DNA of 64,000 nucleotides, taken from contig NC_035164.2 of assembly GCF_001659605.2 (NCBI RefSeq), positions 7,243,622-7,307,621 on the forward strand. The letters are read 5' to 3'. Positions 22,848-35,405 of the stretch are shown here, piece by piece. Below the pieces are notes generated by a model, which was not told the DNA's origin, did not search any database, and saw only the letters and a program-made list of their open reading frames with translations. Origin of the DNA: Manihot esculenta. Taxonomy: Eukaryota > Streptophyta > Magnoliopsida > Malpighiales > Euphorbiaceae. Both the position numbers and the translations under genes were made by a program. How positions within the stretch are numbered: position 1 is the stretch's first letter; the number at the start of each line of letters is the position of its first letter.

Positions 22848-25800
22848 TTAGAAAAGATAAGGGTACTGCTGGAGCATGGACTCCCGTGTCTCCCAGGTGC
22901 ATTCTTCCATATTGTGGTGGTTCCACAGGACTTTCACCATCGGGATTTCCTTGTTTCTCAGCTTCCTGATTTGAGTGTCCAGAATCCGTACCGGCTGCTC
23001 AACATAGGTGAGATCCTCTTGGATCTCCACATCAGGCTCACTAAGAACCTTGCCCGGATCTGACACGAACTTTCTCAACATAGAAACATGGAAAACCGGA
23101 TGGATTCTCTCCATTGAAGCAGGTAAATCCAGCTTGTACGATACATTCCCAATCTTTTACAAGACTTCAAAGGGTCCGATGTACCACGGAGCCAGCTTAC
23201 CTTTCTTCCCAAACCGAACCACTCCTTTCATTGGAGACACCTTGAGCAATACCAGATCCCCCTCCTGGAACTCTACTTGCCTTCTGCGGATGTCTGCATA
23301 ACTCTTCTGTCTGCTTGCAGCAGTCTTGATTCTTTCTCTGATTAAGGGTACCACCCTGCTGGTGATCTCTACTAACTCAGGCCCTGCCAAGGCCTTTTCT
23401 CCAACTTCTTCCCAGCAAACAGGTGACCTGCACTTCCTTCCATATAAAGCTTCATATGGAGCCATCCCGATGCTAGCATGATGGCTGTTATTGTAGGCAA
23501 ACTCCACCAAAGGTAGATGCTGCCTCCAAGAACCGCCAAAGTCCAGCACACACATTCTTAGCATATCTTCTATGGTCTGGATGGTCCTCTCTGACTGTCC
23601 GTCTGTCTGTGGATGGAAGGCAGTACTGAAATCCAACCTGGTACCCATGGCATCCTGCAGACTCCGCCAAAACCTGGAGGTGAACTAGGGTCCTCTATCT
23701 GACACTATAGAAACAGGAACCCCATGCAGTCTGACTATCTCATCAACATACACCTGCGCCAACTTGTCCACAGAATAGCCACTCCTGACAGGGATGAAGT
23801 GAGCAGATTTGGTGAGTCTGTCCACAATCACCCATATGGAGTCCAATCTGTTGGACGTCGCCGGTAACCCCACTACGAAGTCCATAGCTATATTCTCCCA
23901 TTTCCACTCTGGAATAGGTAGCGGGTTAAGCATTCCAGCCGGCTTCTGATGTTCCAGCTTCACCCTCTGACACACTTCGCAGGCTGACACAAACTGTGCC
24001 ACTTCTCTCTTCATAGCTGGCCACCAATAAACCTTTTTCAGATCTTGATACATCTTGGTGGCTCCGGGGTGAATGCTGTATCTTGCATTATGAGCCTCTC
24101 TCATAATGTCTCCTTTTAGCCCTATGTCATCTGGTATACATAAACGACTCCCATAGCGGAGGATCCCCTTGTTGTCGAATCTGAACTCGCTGTCTTTGCC
24201 TGACTGAACAGTCATGGCAATCTTCACTAACTCTGGGTCCTCATGCTATTTCTGAGCCACTTGCTCCAGAAACACAGGTGTCACTCTCATCAGGGCCACT
24301 AAAGCACCTGTACCAGACAACTCCAACTGTAGACCTTCATCAATGAGCTTGTAAAACTCCTTCACCACTGGTCTCCTCTCTGCCGTGATGTGGGATAGAC
24401 TGCCTAGTGACTTCTGGCTTAGGGCGTCTGCCACGACATTCGCCTTACCCGGATGATACTGAATCTTGCAATCATAGTCACTCAGCAGCTCTACCCATCT
24501 CCTCTGTCTCAAGTTCAAATCTCTTTGACTCAGGATGTACTGCAGGCTTTTATGATCTGTGAAGATCTCACATTTTACCCCATAGAGGTAGTGCCTCCAC
24601 ATCTTGAGTGCAAAGATTACTGCTGCCATCTCAAGGTCGTGTGTGGGGTAATTCAACTCATGCTTCTTTAGCTGTCTAGAAGCATAAGCAATCCACCTTC
24701 TCATTCTGCATTAGTACACAACTCAGTCCCACACGGGACGCATCACAAAAGACTGTAAAGTCTGCATCACTAGATGGCAGAGCTAACACTGGTGCTGAAG
24801 TCAACCTCTTCTTAAGCTCTTCAAAACTCTCTTTGCACTGGTCGGTGCACACAAACTTCTGATTCTTCCTGGTTAACCTGGTCAGAGGAGCTGCAATTTT
24901 TTAGAAGTCCTGAACGAACCTCCTGTAGTAACCTGCCAAACCCAAGAAACTTCTAATCTCTGTCACTGAAGTGGGTCTAGGCCAATTAGCCACAGCTTCT
25001 ACCTTCTTGGGGTCTACCTCTATCCCATTTTCTGACACCACATGCCCCAAGAATGAAATGCTCCTCAGCCAGAACTCACACTTGGAGAACTTGGCATACA
25101 AGCCATGCTCCCTCAAGGTCTGTAGAACCAACCTCAGATGATGGGCATGCTCCTCTGCATTCCTGGAATACACTAGGATATCATCTATGAAGACGATAAC
25201 AAAGTGATCCAGGTATTGGCTAAACACTCTGTTCATGAGGTCCATGAATGCTGCAGGGGCGTTAGTTAACCCGAACGGCATCACAAGGAACTCAAAATGC
25301 CCATATCTGGTCCTGAAAGCTGTCTTTGGCACATCTTCTTCTTTGATCCTCAGTTGATGGTACCCAGATCTCAGATCTATTTTGGAGAAACAACCCGCTC
25401 CTGCTAGCTGGTCGAATAGATCGTCGATCCTTGGCAATGGGTACTTGTTCTTGGTAGTGACTTTGTTCAACTGCCTGTAGTCGATACAAAGTCTAAGGGA
25501 TCCATCCTTCTTTCTCACAAACAAAACTGGAGCACCCTAGGGTGAGGTACTCGGTCGGATGAAGCCCTTGTCTACCAGCTCCTGCAACTGCTCCTTCAAC
25601 TCTTTCAATTCTGCTGGCGCCATCCTGTAGGGAGGGATAGAGATCGGTCGGGTTCCAGGCATCAGTTCTATCTCGAACTCTATCTCCCTAGCAGGTGGTA
25701 AACCTGGCAGCTCATCTGGGAACACATCTAAGAACTCTCTAACCCCTGGCACCGAGGCGAGCTCTCTGACCTGACTGCTAAGCTCTCTCACATGAGCCAA

Positions 25801-27843
25801 ATACCCCTGACATCCCTTCCTAAGCAACCTACGAGCCTGAAGAGCTGATATTAGACCTCTAGGTGTACCCCTCCTGTCTCCTCTGAAGACAACCTCAGAC
25901 CCATCCTGACCTCTGAACCTGACTACCTTGTCCCTGCAGTCCAAGGTAGCACCATGGGTAGATAACCAGTCCATCCCTAGAATGACGTCAAAATCTGTCA
26001 AATCTAGAACCACCAGGTCGGCGGACAAGCATCTTCCCTCAATAAACACAGGACTACACTGGCAGACTGACTCTGCCACTGATGGATCACACTTGGGTCC
26101 ACTGACCCAGAGAGGACACTCTAACCCAGAAGTCATCAGACCCAACCTCTCGACGGCTCTCGGAGCAATAAAAGAATGAGATGCACCAGGGTCCATCAAG
26201 GCATACACATCTGAACAACCAATGACTAAGTTACCTGCCACCACGGTGTTAGATGCATCTGCCTCCTGCTGTGTCATTGTGAAGATCCGTGCTGGAGCTG
26301 ATGGACCTTCACCTCTGAAACCCGCTGAAGAAGAGGCTGCCCCTCTCCCTCTGCCTCTGCCACTGGCCTGAGTCATGGCTGGAGCTGCTGGCTGCGCTAC
26401 ACTGCCTGAAGCTGTCTGCTGGGACTGAGCCGTCGGGACTGCTCTTGGACATTCTCGAGCCATATGCCCTTCCTGACCACATCTAAAACAGGCGTTCGTC
26501 CCAAACCGACATACCCCCTTGTGTGGCCTACCACACCTCGCACAAACTGCATTATCCGCACCAGAGCTTGAGCCACTCCCAAATCCCAAACTGGACTTGA
26601 CTTTGCTCCAGAACTTGTTCTTCTTACCCTTGGGTTTACCCCATCTCTTACTGCCTGAAGCTGCTGCACTCAGGGTAGAGGGATCTAACCTTCCCCCACC
26701 CGGAGTTTTAGGACCAGAAGACTGTGCCACTGTCTGCTTAACTGTCCCCTGAACGATGGCACTGGCCTCCATTTTCCTGGCCATATCTACTATGGCATGG
26801 AAGCTCTCCCTGTCCACGGACTGAATCAAGGAGGAATACCTGGAATGAAGTTTCATGACATACCTCCTTGACCTCTTCGAATCTGTATCCAGACTCTGCC
26901 CAGCAAAAGGCAACAGCTCCAAGAATCTGTCGGTGTACTCCTCTACACTCATATCATCTGTCTGCCTCAACTGCTCAAACTCTATCATCTTCAACTCCCT
27001 TGAACTATCGGGAAAAACCCATCCTGCAAACTCGTTTGCAAACTCTTCCCAAGACATGCTGTCCACTCTCGAGTTCACATAATTCTTGAACCACTCTCGT
27101 GCCTTCTTGCACTTAAGCGTGAACCCGGCCATCTGAATGGCTCTACTGTCATCAGCCCCAATCTCATCTGTAATCACCTTAACCCTTTCAAGATACACAA
27201 ATGGGTCATCCCCTTTTTCATACTGAGGAGCACCCAGTTTCATGTAGTCAGTCATCTTGACCTTGCTCCCACTGGCCGAACTAGGTCTAGAAGGTTGAGT
27301 AACTGGGGCTGCTGGTTCTGTAGGTGGTGGAGGTGGTGCAACATTTTCTGAGGTAGGGTTTGCTGGATTTGGATAGTAAGGTGGGGGTGGATACATTGGG
27401 TATTGTGAATATGGTGGGTAGTATGGTGGGTATGGCATCTGTGTGGGATAAGGGGTGAAGCTAGGGTAATCCGATGTACCTCCCATCGAATACCCGGGAT
27501 GTTGTGAGAAGTGTGGGTAGTGGGGTGGCTGAACAAATCCCGAGGCCTGAATGCCTCCTTGGGACTCTCCCATACCTTCCTCTGATATGCTAACTCCCAT
27601 ACTGCCATCCCTCCTCTGCTCTACATCCATATCATCCCCCATGTCCTCTGACATTCCTCCCTGAACCGTTCCCCTCACTGATCTGCTCCTACCCAGATCC
27701 AGAGACCTTCTAGGGTCTCTTACTGCTCTTTCTCGGTTAGACCTACTAGACATTGCCCTAGGCAATGTAGAAGGACGGGCGCTCATGCCCTCATCCTCAG
27801 GTGGCACTCCAGTCAATCGTGCAGATCGACGAGTTCCTCTCAT
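22848..27843 (-). pseudogene. gag-pol of the Tekay element, with one frameshift and five stops
   Basis: The probable start is ATG 27843 (MRGTRRSARLTG); an in-frame ATG at 27909 is less likely. In order: a Pro/Tyr-rich gag, a retrotransposon gag core, zinc knuckle CFRCGQEGHMARECP, protease MDPGASHSFIAP, RT ([11 protein letters not shown]), RNase H (DHKSLQYIL), integrase (CEVCQRVK zinc part, MDFVVGLP, the [11 protein letters not shown] region) and a chromodomain (VEQPVRILD...KVLWNHHNMEECTWE). Breaks are TAG 25537, TAA 24901, one extra G near 24690, TAG 24246, TAG 23685 and TAA 23157. Upstream and downstream pieces keep a constant frame on each side of that single shift. The element cannot code for its own movement. 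Confidence 0.92.
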
Positions 27844-28098
27844 CCTACTTTCTGAAAAACCGCACATAACAACAAACATTAGTATCATATGGTTCATGTG
27901 GGCACACATGAACCCGCATCACATACATCACATATCATAGTATATCATTAATGCACATGCATATTATCATGGCATTTCACATCATCATACAAGACAGGAC
28001 TCCACATCCTATCCTAGTGGACATGATCTTTCCTATTGTGCTTGACCTTCTATAACATCTATGAGCCCGACACTCTAGGTCCGACCATATGAACCTAG

Positions 28099-28111
28099 GG
28101 CTCTGATACCA
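28099..28111 (-). promoter_or_regulatory. Primer-binding site (initiator Met tRNA), Tekay element
   Basis: Minus strand TGGTATCAGAGCC, three bases inside the 5' LTR end at 28115. It matches the standard plant initiator-Met primer site. Confidence 0.9.
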
Positions 28112-28114
28112 CTC

Positions 28115-31100
28115 TGTAACGACCCGAAAATCGGACCGCTACTGGCGCTAGGATCCAGATCGGCTTAAGGCCGCCGGGACCCGTAGCAAGCCTGACATGT
28201 AACCTGTAAACCTACATAATCCCATACATGATCAACAACATGCATAAAAATTAAAACTTTTCTTTCCATATACATCAACCAAACTCAACCTGTACATATA
28301 CATTAACATAACATTGATCCCTCTGTGGGATCTCATCAGTGCCCCCAAATGGGTGACATAACATATGCTGAGTTGGTTTACATAAACATCATAAAAATCT
28401 CTAAGATCATGTATTAAAAGGGATAACAACAATCTATGGTCAAGCACACCTCTAACATCCATATACATCATCTCATTACATAACTATACTGATTAAGACA
28501 TTACATTACAATTCGATCATGTCCATTGCTAGCTATTACATAAACATGACTTCTTTACTCTATCCGGACTCCTGCTCTATACTGTACCTGCAAGCCTGGG
28601 GGTAAAGGGAGAGGGGTGAGTTAAAAGCCTAGTGAGTAGAACTATAAAACATATTAACACTATGCTTCAATGAAATGCATCATAACACAGACAATTCACA
28701 TAAGGGTTGGGTGAACTTGTCACCAATTAGTCCAAGCTAACTCTGTGCCAGGCCGTAGCATGGGGTCCTGGTCTTCCTGTCATAACATACATTACTTACC
28801 ATTGCCCTAGGGCCTCCTCTGGGCTCCTGGTCTTCGAGTTCCATAACCGTGCCAGGCCGTAGAATGGGTCCTGGTCTTCCTGTCATGGACTAATTGGGTC
28901 ATCCAATATTCACCCACATCAACAACAATCGATGCAATGCGGCATATTCGTGAAAACTAATGCAATCATCCTATTGCATAATCATGATGCATGAAACATG
29001 ATAAAACATTTAATTTCTCAATTTAAAAGATTAAGTTTAGTTCCACTCACCTCTGGCTGACTCTGACAACACCGAAGCATGTAATACCCGGCTCGAGTCC
29101 GGCATCGGAATACCTGTAGTCCGGTGGAATTTCGGGTGTCGAAACCCTCGAGAGGGGTAATACATAAGTGTTTGTGTGTTTTAAGAGTTTTGAATGGTTT
29201 TAAGTGTTTAAGGAAAAGAGTTTTGAAGGAAAAGCAATAAGGGAGAAAGGCAAAGGTTCGGCCGCCGAACATTGCATGGTTTCGGCTTCACGTTCGGCTG
29301 CCGAAGGTGGTTTGGCCAGCCACCTATTTAAGGGCCAAGGGTCGGTAGAAGGAGGATATTTCTCCTCCACTTGCAGCCAAAGGTGAGTCCCAGCCTCTCC
29401 CATGTTGACTTTCATGTTTTCCATGATTTTCATCAACTCTTGCCAAGTTGTTAAGAGTTTTGGTGTGTTTTGAAGGTTTTGAGCAAAAATAGCAAGTTTT
29501 GAAGTTTGGAGCTTTGGAAGAGCTTTTCTTCATATCTCCACGTTAGGATCCTTCATCCTCAAGTGCTTTGCGAGGTAAGTGAAGATCCTGAGCTTCTATG
29601 ATGATTTTTAAAGGTTTTATGAAGTTTGTATGGGTAGTATGCATGTTTAGGTTTAGGAGAGGTTTTTGATGATCTTTGGTGTTCAAGCATGTTTAAGTGT
29701 TATATGCTATGTTTGTTTGGGGTTTTAGGGTAGGTTTAGACCCCTTTGTGCATATATATGTGTATATGCTAGTTGGGAGTAGTTGATTTGCATGTTGTAG
29801 GTTTTTGGGCAAAGTTTGCATGAAACAGAGCAAGGTTCTGTCCCCTGGACAAAACCAGGTTCGGCCGCCGAACCCCTTGTGGAGGCAGTTTCGGCTGCCA
29901 AAGGTTTCGGTTTAGAAAGGGACTTTCGGCCGCCGAAAGGGGTAGTTCGGCCGCCGAAAGTGTGTGAGTTTCGTCTCTGGACGAGACCTTCGGCCGCCGA
30001 AGGTGCCGCCGAACATGCATGAGTTTCGTCTCTGGAGGGGGGTTTCGGCCGCCGAACCTGCCGCCAAAAGTGCCCTGTCCAGCCTTCTTTTGCATGTTTT
30101 ATGTGATTGTTTTAGGATCTTTTAGAGGGTTTTTGGGGAAGTTTTTGGAGATGTTCTTGAGTTAGTTTGGTCCCTCATTTGAGTCCACCTGTGTAGGTAC
30201 GGACTAAAGGAATCAGGGAGGTCAGCAGTGAGTCCAGTTTTAGAACCTGCAGAGTCGGTTCAGAGTCCGCCAGAGGTGAGTGGAACTGAATTTAATATTT
30301 TAATATGAGAAATGCATATTTTATCATGTTTCATGCATCAGGACTATACTATAGGGTGAGTGCATTAGTGTACACGAATATGCCGCATTGCATCTATCCT
30401 TGTACTTGGCATGATTCCTTGTACATTGCTTCTGTGAGGCGGTACGGACTTTGTGAGGATTCATTAGCCCTCGTAGGAAAGACCTGGAACAGCCCTACGG
30501 GGACTAGGCACATGGTACGAAGGTACCCCAGATAAGGTGGAGTGCTGGAACAGCCCTGCGGGGACCAGACTCAGATTGAGGGAATTTTGATCCGTCCGAC
30601 CGAGTTGATGTGATTTACTTGTGCATTCCATGAGAGCATGTTTTATCACCTGTGATTTTATTACTGTTCTACTCACTGGGCTAGTGTAGCTCACTCCTCT
30701 CCCCTAACCCCAGTTTTGCAGGTTCAGAGTTCAGAGGGAAGTCAACAGGGTACAGGAAGAGTACATAGTTTGTAATAGCTAGTGTGGACATGTATTATAA
30801 AGAGTTAGTGTACCGTGTATAGAATGGTGCTTGATTTGAAGAGTTGTAGTCCCATGTTGTATATACATGATCTTTTGATGTAAATGCTTTATGTTGTATG
30901 TATGGAAAAAACCAGGCTTAACATAAATGAGTTTAGCCGCTTTGAGCATAGATGAGAGCTCTGGCAGGCGTTTTACAGTACAGTGGTAGCATATGCACAG
31001 GTTAAGCCTTGGTACAGGCAAAGTTTTATGTTTTTATAGAAAATGTTTGCTCATGTATGGGATTTCACAGGTACACAGCCAGTATTACAGGCTTACTACG

Positions 31101-32445
31101 GGTCCCGGCGACCTTAAGTCGATCTGGATCCTAGTGCCGGTGGCAGTTCGGTTTCCGGGCTGTTACAGAAGCAGCTGAACTCACTGCTGGGGTCCTCAGT
31201 TCCTCGGGTCCGAACCTACACAGGTGGACTCAAATGAGGGACCAAACATACCTGAACATAACTATAAACTACTCTCCAAAAACTCCCTAAAACATCATGA
31301 AACAAACATAGAAAAACATGCAAAGGAGGCCTGGACAGGGCACTTTCGGCGGCAGGTTCGGCGGCCGAAAGTCCCTCCAGAGCCGAAAGTCAGGCAGGTT
31401 CGGCGGCACCTTCGGCGGCCGAAACTCCCAGACAGAGACGAAACTCATGCATGTTCGGCGGCACTTTCGGCGGCCGAAACTGCCAGACAGAGATGAAAGT
31501 CTCCTTTCGGGGGCAGGCTTCGGCAGCCGAAAGGCTTGCCTCCCCAGCCATGTTCGGCGGCTGAAAGTCCTTCGGCTGCCGAACCTGGTTTCTGCCAAAG
31601 GGCAGAAACTTGACTCCTTTTGCACATTTCACCTCCAAACCTTCCAAACATGCATCAAACCTATTCTACAACACACAAACACAAGCATACATGTTCCTAG
31701 GGGCCTCAAACCATCATAAACCCCATCTACAACACAGCAAGCATCCACATTGTTCATGAACATACATTTATACCCATAAACATAACCATAACCTAAATAT
31801 GCATTCTAACCCATAGATCTACTGAAAACTTACTTAAAACATGCAATGAGCTTAAGATCGGCTCTTACCTCTTGAAGATCGAGAGAGAGACGACCTAAAC
31901 TCGAAGTTGGGAGAGATTGGGTTCTTGAACCTCCAAGATCCAAAACTTTGCTCAAAAGCTCAAATCTTCAAAACAAAGTTAAAACAAATGAAAATCTTGA
32001 AAGATCTAGAGGAAAAACATCAAAGATTGGTGAGGGACGGCGGAGAGCTCACCTTGGCCGAAAATGGGGAAAAAGCTCGCCCGTTTTCGGCTAAGGGACC
32101 CTTTTATAGTGGCTGGCCAGGCCACGTTCGGGGGCCGAATGTGCCTCCGCATGCATGCCATGTTCGGCGGCCGAACTTGAGATTCGGCGGCCGAACCTGG
32201 ACTTTCCTCACTTATGCCTTCGGGGGCCTAAAGCACTCCCGAAGTGCATGCATGTTCGGCGGCCGAACCTGAGTTTTCCTCCAATGCTATTTTCATGCAA
32301 AAACTCATTCTCTTTCATGCTTAAAACATAAAACACATTAAAACATTTTATGAAAACATGGTTCTTACCCTTCTAGAGGCCTCCGACATCCAAGATTCCA
32401 CCGGACGGTAGGAATCCCGATACCGGAGTCTAGCCGGGTATTACA
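28115..32445 (-). repeat. 5' LTR of the Tekay element, split by a nested insertion
   Basis: LTR sequence occupies 28115-29079 and 31174-32445; the nested solo LTR and one copy of its duplication lie between. It lacks one ~45-bp unit near 28850 and one GGCGGCCGAA unit near 32265 compared with the partner. The right end GTATTACA is followed by TAAAA. Confidence 0.92.
29080..31167 (+). mobile_element. Nested solo LTR of a related Tekay family, opposite orientation, 2088 bp
   Basis: TGTAATACCCGG...GGCTGTTACA inserted in the Tekay 5' LTR. The host sequence GAAGCA is present on both sides (29074-29079 and 31168-31173); the uninterrupted LTR has it once at the matching position near 21453. Both ends resemble the host LTR read on the other strand, so this is a related but distinct family. 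It has no internal region. Inside are TTCGGCCGCCGAA palindromes (29250-30060) and a Met-rich AT stretch at 30780-31060. The apparent 6-bp duplication is unusual for Ty3/gypsy, where 5 bp is the rule; an ACAG end with AAGCA is the alternative reading. Confidence 0.88.
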
Positions 32446-32450
32446 TAAAA

Positions 32451-34794
32451 TATTTTAAATCGTTTATTTATTTTCATTTTTAAAAGTAAATAAAACAAAA
32501 AAAATTAAGAGAATATTTTGCATTCAAATTAAAATTTATTATTAATAGATATTTTTTAAAAAAATTATTATTTAATCTTTCTCAATTTTAAAAAATATAT
32601 TAAAATATCTCTAATTTTTTAAAAATCTACTATATCTTTCTGATTTTTTAAAAAATCTACTATATCATCCTTCTATTAGTTATAACCATTAAATATTTAA
32701 TTATTTAATCTCTATAATTTAAAAAAAAATTAATTTATTTATTAATTTTATAAAAAAATTACTAATTAATTAATTTTTTTATTGAATTTATATTTTTTAA
32801 TAATATTAAAAGTTAAAATTAATGAAAAAAAATTAATTATTAGAGTTTTTAAAAAGTTCAAAATTTAATATATTTTTAAAATTAAAAGAATAACTAGTAA
32901 ATTTTTTATTTTTCATAATACAGTGAATAAATATATTAAATTTTTTTTCAAATTTATATTCTCTTTAAATGAAAAAAAAACAATATAAATCTAATTAAAT
33001 CCATGTACTTCTGTTTAATAATCAAATAAACTAATTTAAATTTTTTGATCAATTAAGTCCTTATATATTTGTTCAAGGGCTAAATAAGTACCCATCTAAT
33101 ATAATATTATTTTTTAATAATAAAAATATTTTTTATATAATGAAATTTTATTTTTGAAATTTAAAAACTTATTTATTATTTTCATATTTTTTTAATTTTT
33201 ATGTTAATTAAAATACTAAAAAATTTCAAAAGATAATATTTTATTATTAAAAAAATATATATTATTTCAAAACTTATTCATCTCTTAGCAAAATACAAAA
33301 GTTTAATCAGATTTATTTCTGAAGAAAAAATAAAAAGAAAAAATAATTTTCTTTATTTTTATGTTTTTTAAATGAGAAAAATATACTTTTCATTTATTTC
33401 CAATTATTTTTTCTTTTTTCATAAAATTACAAAGGATGATATGGTTAAAGCAGTAAAATTTTAAATCTCTTAAATTCAGCTGAATATATTTACTATTATA
33501 TTAAGAATGCAACTATCTCATATTATTTTTGAAAAAAATTACATTCTACTATCATGTATTTTCGTGCATTTAACATCAAGACTCTAAATTTTTCTTTAAT
33601 TGCAAATGAAGACATGCACTTTCTTCTTTCTTTTTTTAGCACCATAAGAGCAAATAACTAACATCATTCAATTTTATTAACGTGGTATGATGACATGGCA
33701 TACTACATCAGCTTCATGAATGATGTGGCATTCTACATAATTCTCTATATAATCCATTATAATACCAATTGTTATATAGTTCTTAAGCAAATTTTTGTAT
33801 TATATTGTGATAACTTAGCGATAATGTCGCGATGGTATAGTGATTTTTATTAATAATTAATGAAATTTTTAATGGTTTGGTACAATTAGTGAAAGTTTAA
33901 AGGTGTATGTATAAATTGACTATTTTTAAAGTATAGGGTAGAATTGTAAAAATTATAAAGTATAAGATTTTTTAGCAATTATCTCCAAAAAAATTATTTA
34001 AGTCTCTCTCTTTTTATCATACCCTCTCTATTTATTTATATTTTATACTTTTTATCTCTCTATTTACATGTATTTTTCACCGTATCTCTTTCTCTCTCTT
34101 ATTTTTTCATTTTTTTATATATTTTAAATTTTAACATTTTTAATATTTAAAGTTTAACCTTTTATTTTATAAGTGATTCAGAATATTTATTTTAACTTTT
34201 TTTATTTAAGGATCACATAATAATTAGCATCACAATAGATTATGTAGGGCATACCTATAATTCCACATCATCATACAAGATGATATGGTATTAATGAAGA
34301 TGATGTGGCATGCCACATTATAATAAAATATAAAGCTACCATGCCACATCAACATTCCATAGTCAAATGAAGATAACATCATTATGCTATGCAAGTGAAA
34401 CTTAATATCGTTAGTTAATTATTCTTATAATATTGAAAAGAAAAAGTATGTATTCTCGTTTTTCAAATTCATGTAAATGCACTTAGTTACAAAACTAAAT
34501 TTGTAAATATTTAAAAATAAGAGTATCTTATTTTTTTTTCTATTTTTATATGGAAGAATTCACATGACTCTATGATAATTTAAATATTTAATTTCAATTT
34601 AAATATTTTTTTGACAAATCTTATATAGGCTCCATACAGTATGAAAAACCAAAATAAATTAGTTCTGTTTAACTTTTATATAAATTTTAAAGTTAATAGC
34701 AAAAAAAATATATATATTTTTTTTATTTTTACAATTACTTCCTATTCTTTTAAGTTTTATCAATTAAACCTTGTGATAAATCTTTTTCTCCTCC
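32451..34794. other. AT-rich intergenic DNA with a diverged inverted repeat
   Basis: No gene. 32540-32900 carries the AT-rich interspersed repeat seen at 3600, 18700 and 19810. Between about 33530 and 34490 the flanks are imperfect inverted repeats (see separate entry). Confidence 0.5.
33530..34490. repeat. Diverged long inverted repeat, possible old DNA transposon
   Basis: The left arm (about 33560-33740) and the right arm (about 34230-34480, reversed) share GCATTTA, TAACTAAC, GATGTGGCAT and CATGGCAT-type words in the same order. The middle is AT-rich with ATAAATTATTT-like repeats. Ends and a target duplication could not be defined, so the class is open (Mutator-like is one option). Confidence 0.35.
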
Positions 34795-35405
34795 GACTCC
34801 ATGATAGATCTGGTTATCTTCTTGGTCCATCAAATGGGTCTCTCAATGTTCTGTTTGATGATGAGACCTGCAAAATAAGGAAAGATAGTCAGGGGTCTAC
34901 CGGGGATGCTCCGATGGAGACCTTCCGACGTTCAAGTCAGATTTTATGAATTAGAGTAGTATATTTGGGCGAGAGTTGCAGAGAGAAAAATAAAAAATGG
35001 AGTCCCGGAAGGAGAAGAGAAGGAAGACCTCTTGAAAGAGAAGACCCCCCTTTTTTACCAGCCCCGTTCCTGCCATTATGCTATTTGTCTATGTCACTCA
35101 GACTTGTACGTACGGACGTGTCAGATCCCCTCTCCATGCCAAGCGGCCATTTAATTCTATCCAATGCGCATGCAGGTAGGGCTGCGAGGTGTTTGGGCCT
35201 ACTATTCTCTCCCGCATCACTTCACTGGGTCGGACTTCTTCTTATTGGATCCGAGCTCATGGTGGATCTGGCTTACCCCGCGTGTCCGGATCGAGACTTG
35301 AAACGCTGGGTCGATCATGTTTAAGGAGGACTTGATGGGCTTTGGGCTATTATTCTCCTCTTGGGCCCGGCCTCGCTCAGGACAAAGGAAGCGCGGCGGT
35401 CAACT
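34795..35405 (-). mobile_element. Fragment of a Tat-type LTR with adjoining leader
   Basis: A GC-rich island in very AT-rich DNA. On the minus strand it ends GCAGGTCTCATCATCA (34856), like the ATCATCA ends of the Tat LTRs. Before this it has TGACTTGAACGTCGGA and a CCCCGG stretch that I associate with plant Tat/Athila LTRs. CGTACGGACGT and CGGCCATTTAAT (35110-35155) match the solo LTR at 40428-40914 in inverted sense. The outer end is probably near GCGGTCA at 35392. No target duplication was found and no primer site is recognisable, so it is truncated. The open frame 34965-35324 is not a gene. Confidence 0.5.

Larger units (their letters stand above)
20450..32445 (-). mobile_element. Tekay-type chromovirus (Ty3/gypsy), decayed, with a nested solo LTR
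   Basis: Bounded by the 5-bp duplication TAAAA (20445-20449 and 32446-32450). Each LTR begins TGTAACGACCC and ends GGGTATTACA on the plus strand. Gag-pol is on the minus strand between them (27843-22848), with a Met-tRNA primer site next to the right LTR and a G-rich polypurine tract next to the left one. Over the first ~510 aligned bases the LTRs differ at about 12 sites (2.3%). The right LTR is enlarged by a 2.1-kb insertion. A C-terminal chromodomain and long LTRs fit the Tekay/Del lineage. Confidence 0.93.

Noticed and set aside
34965..35324. 119-residue open frame
   Set aside because: Lies in an LTR fragment; no similarity recognised.
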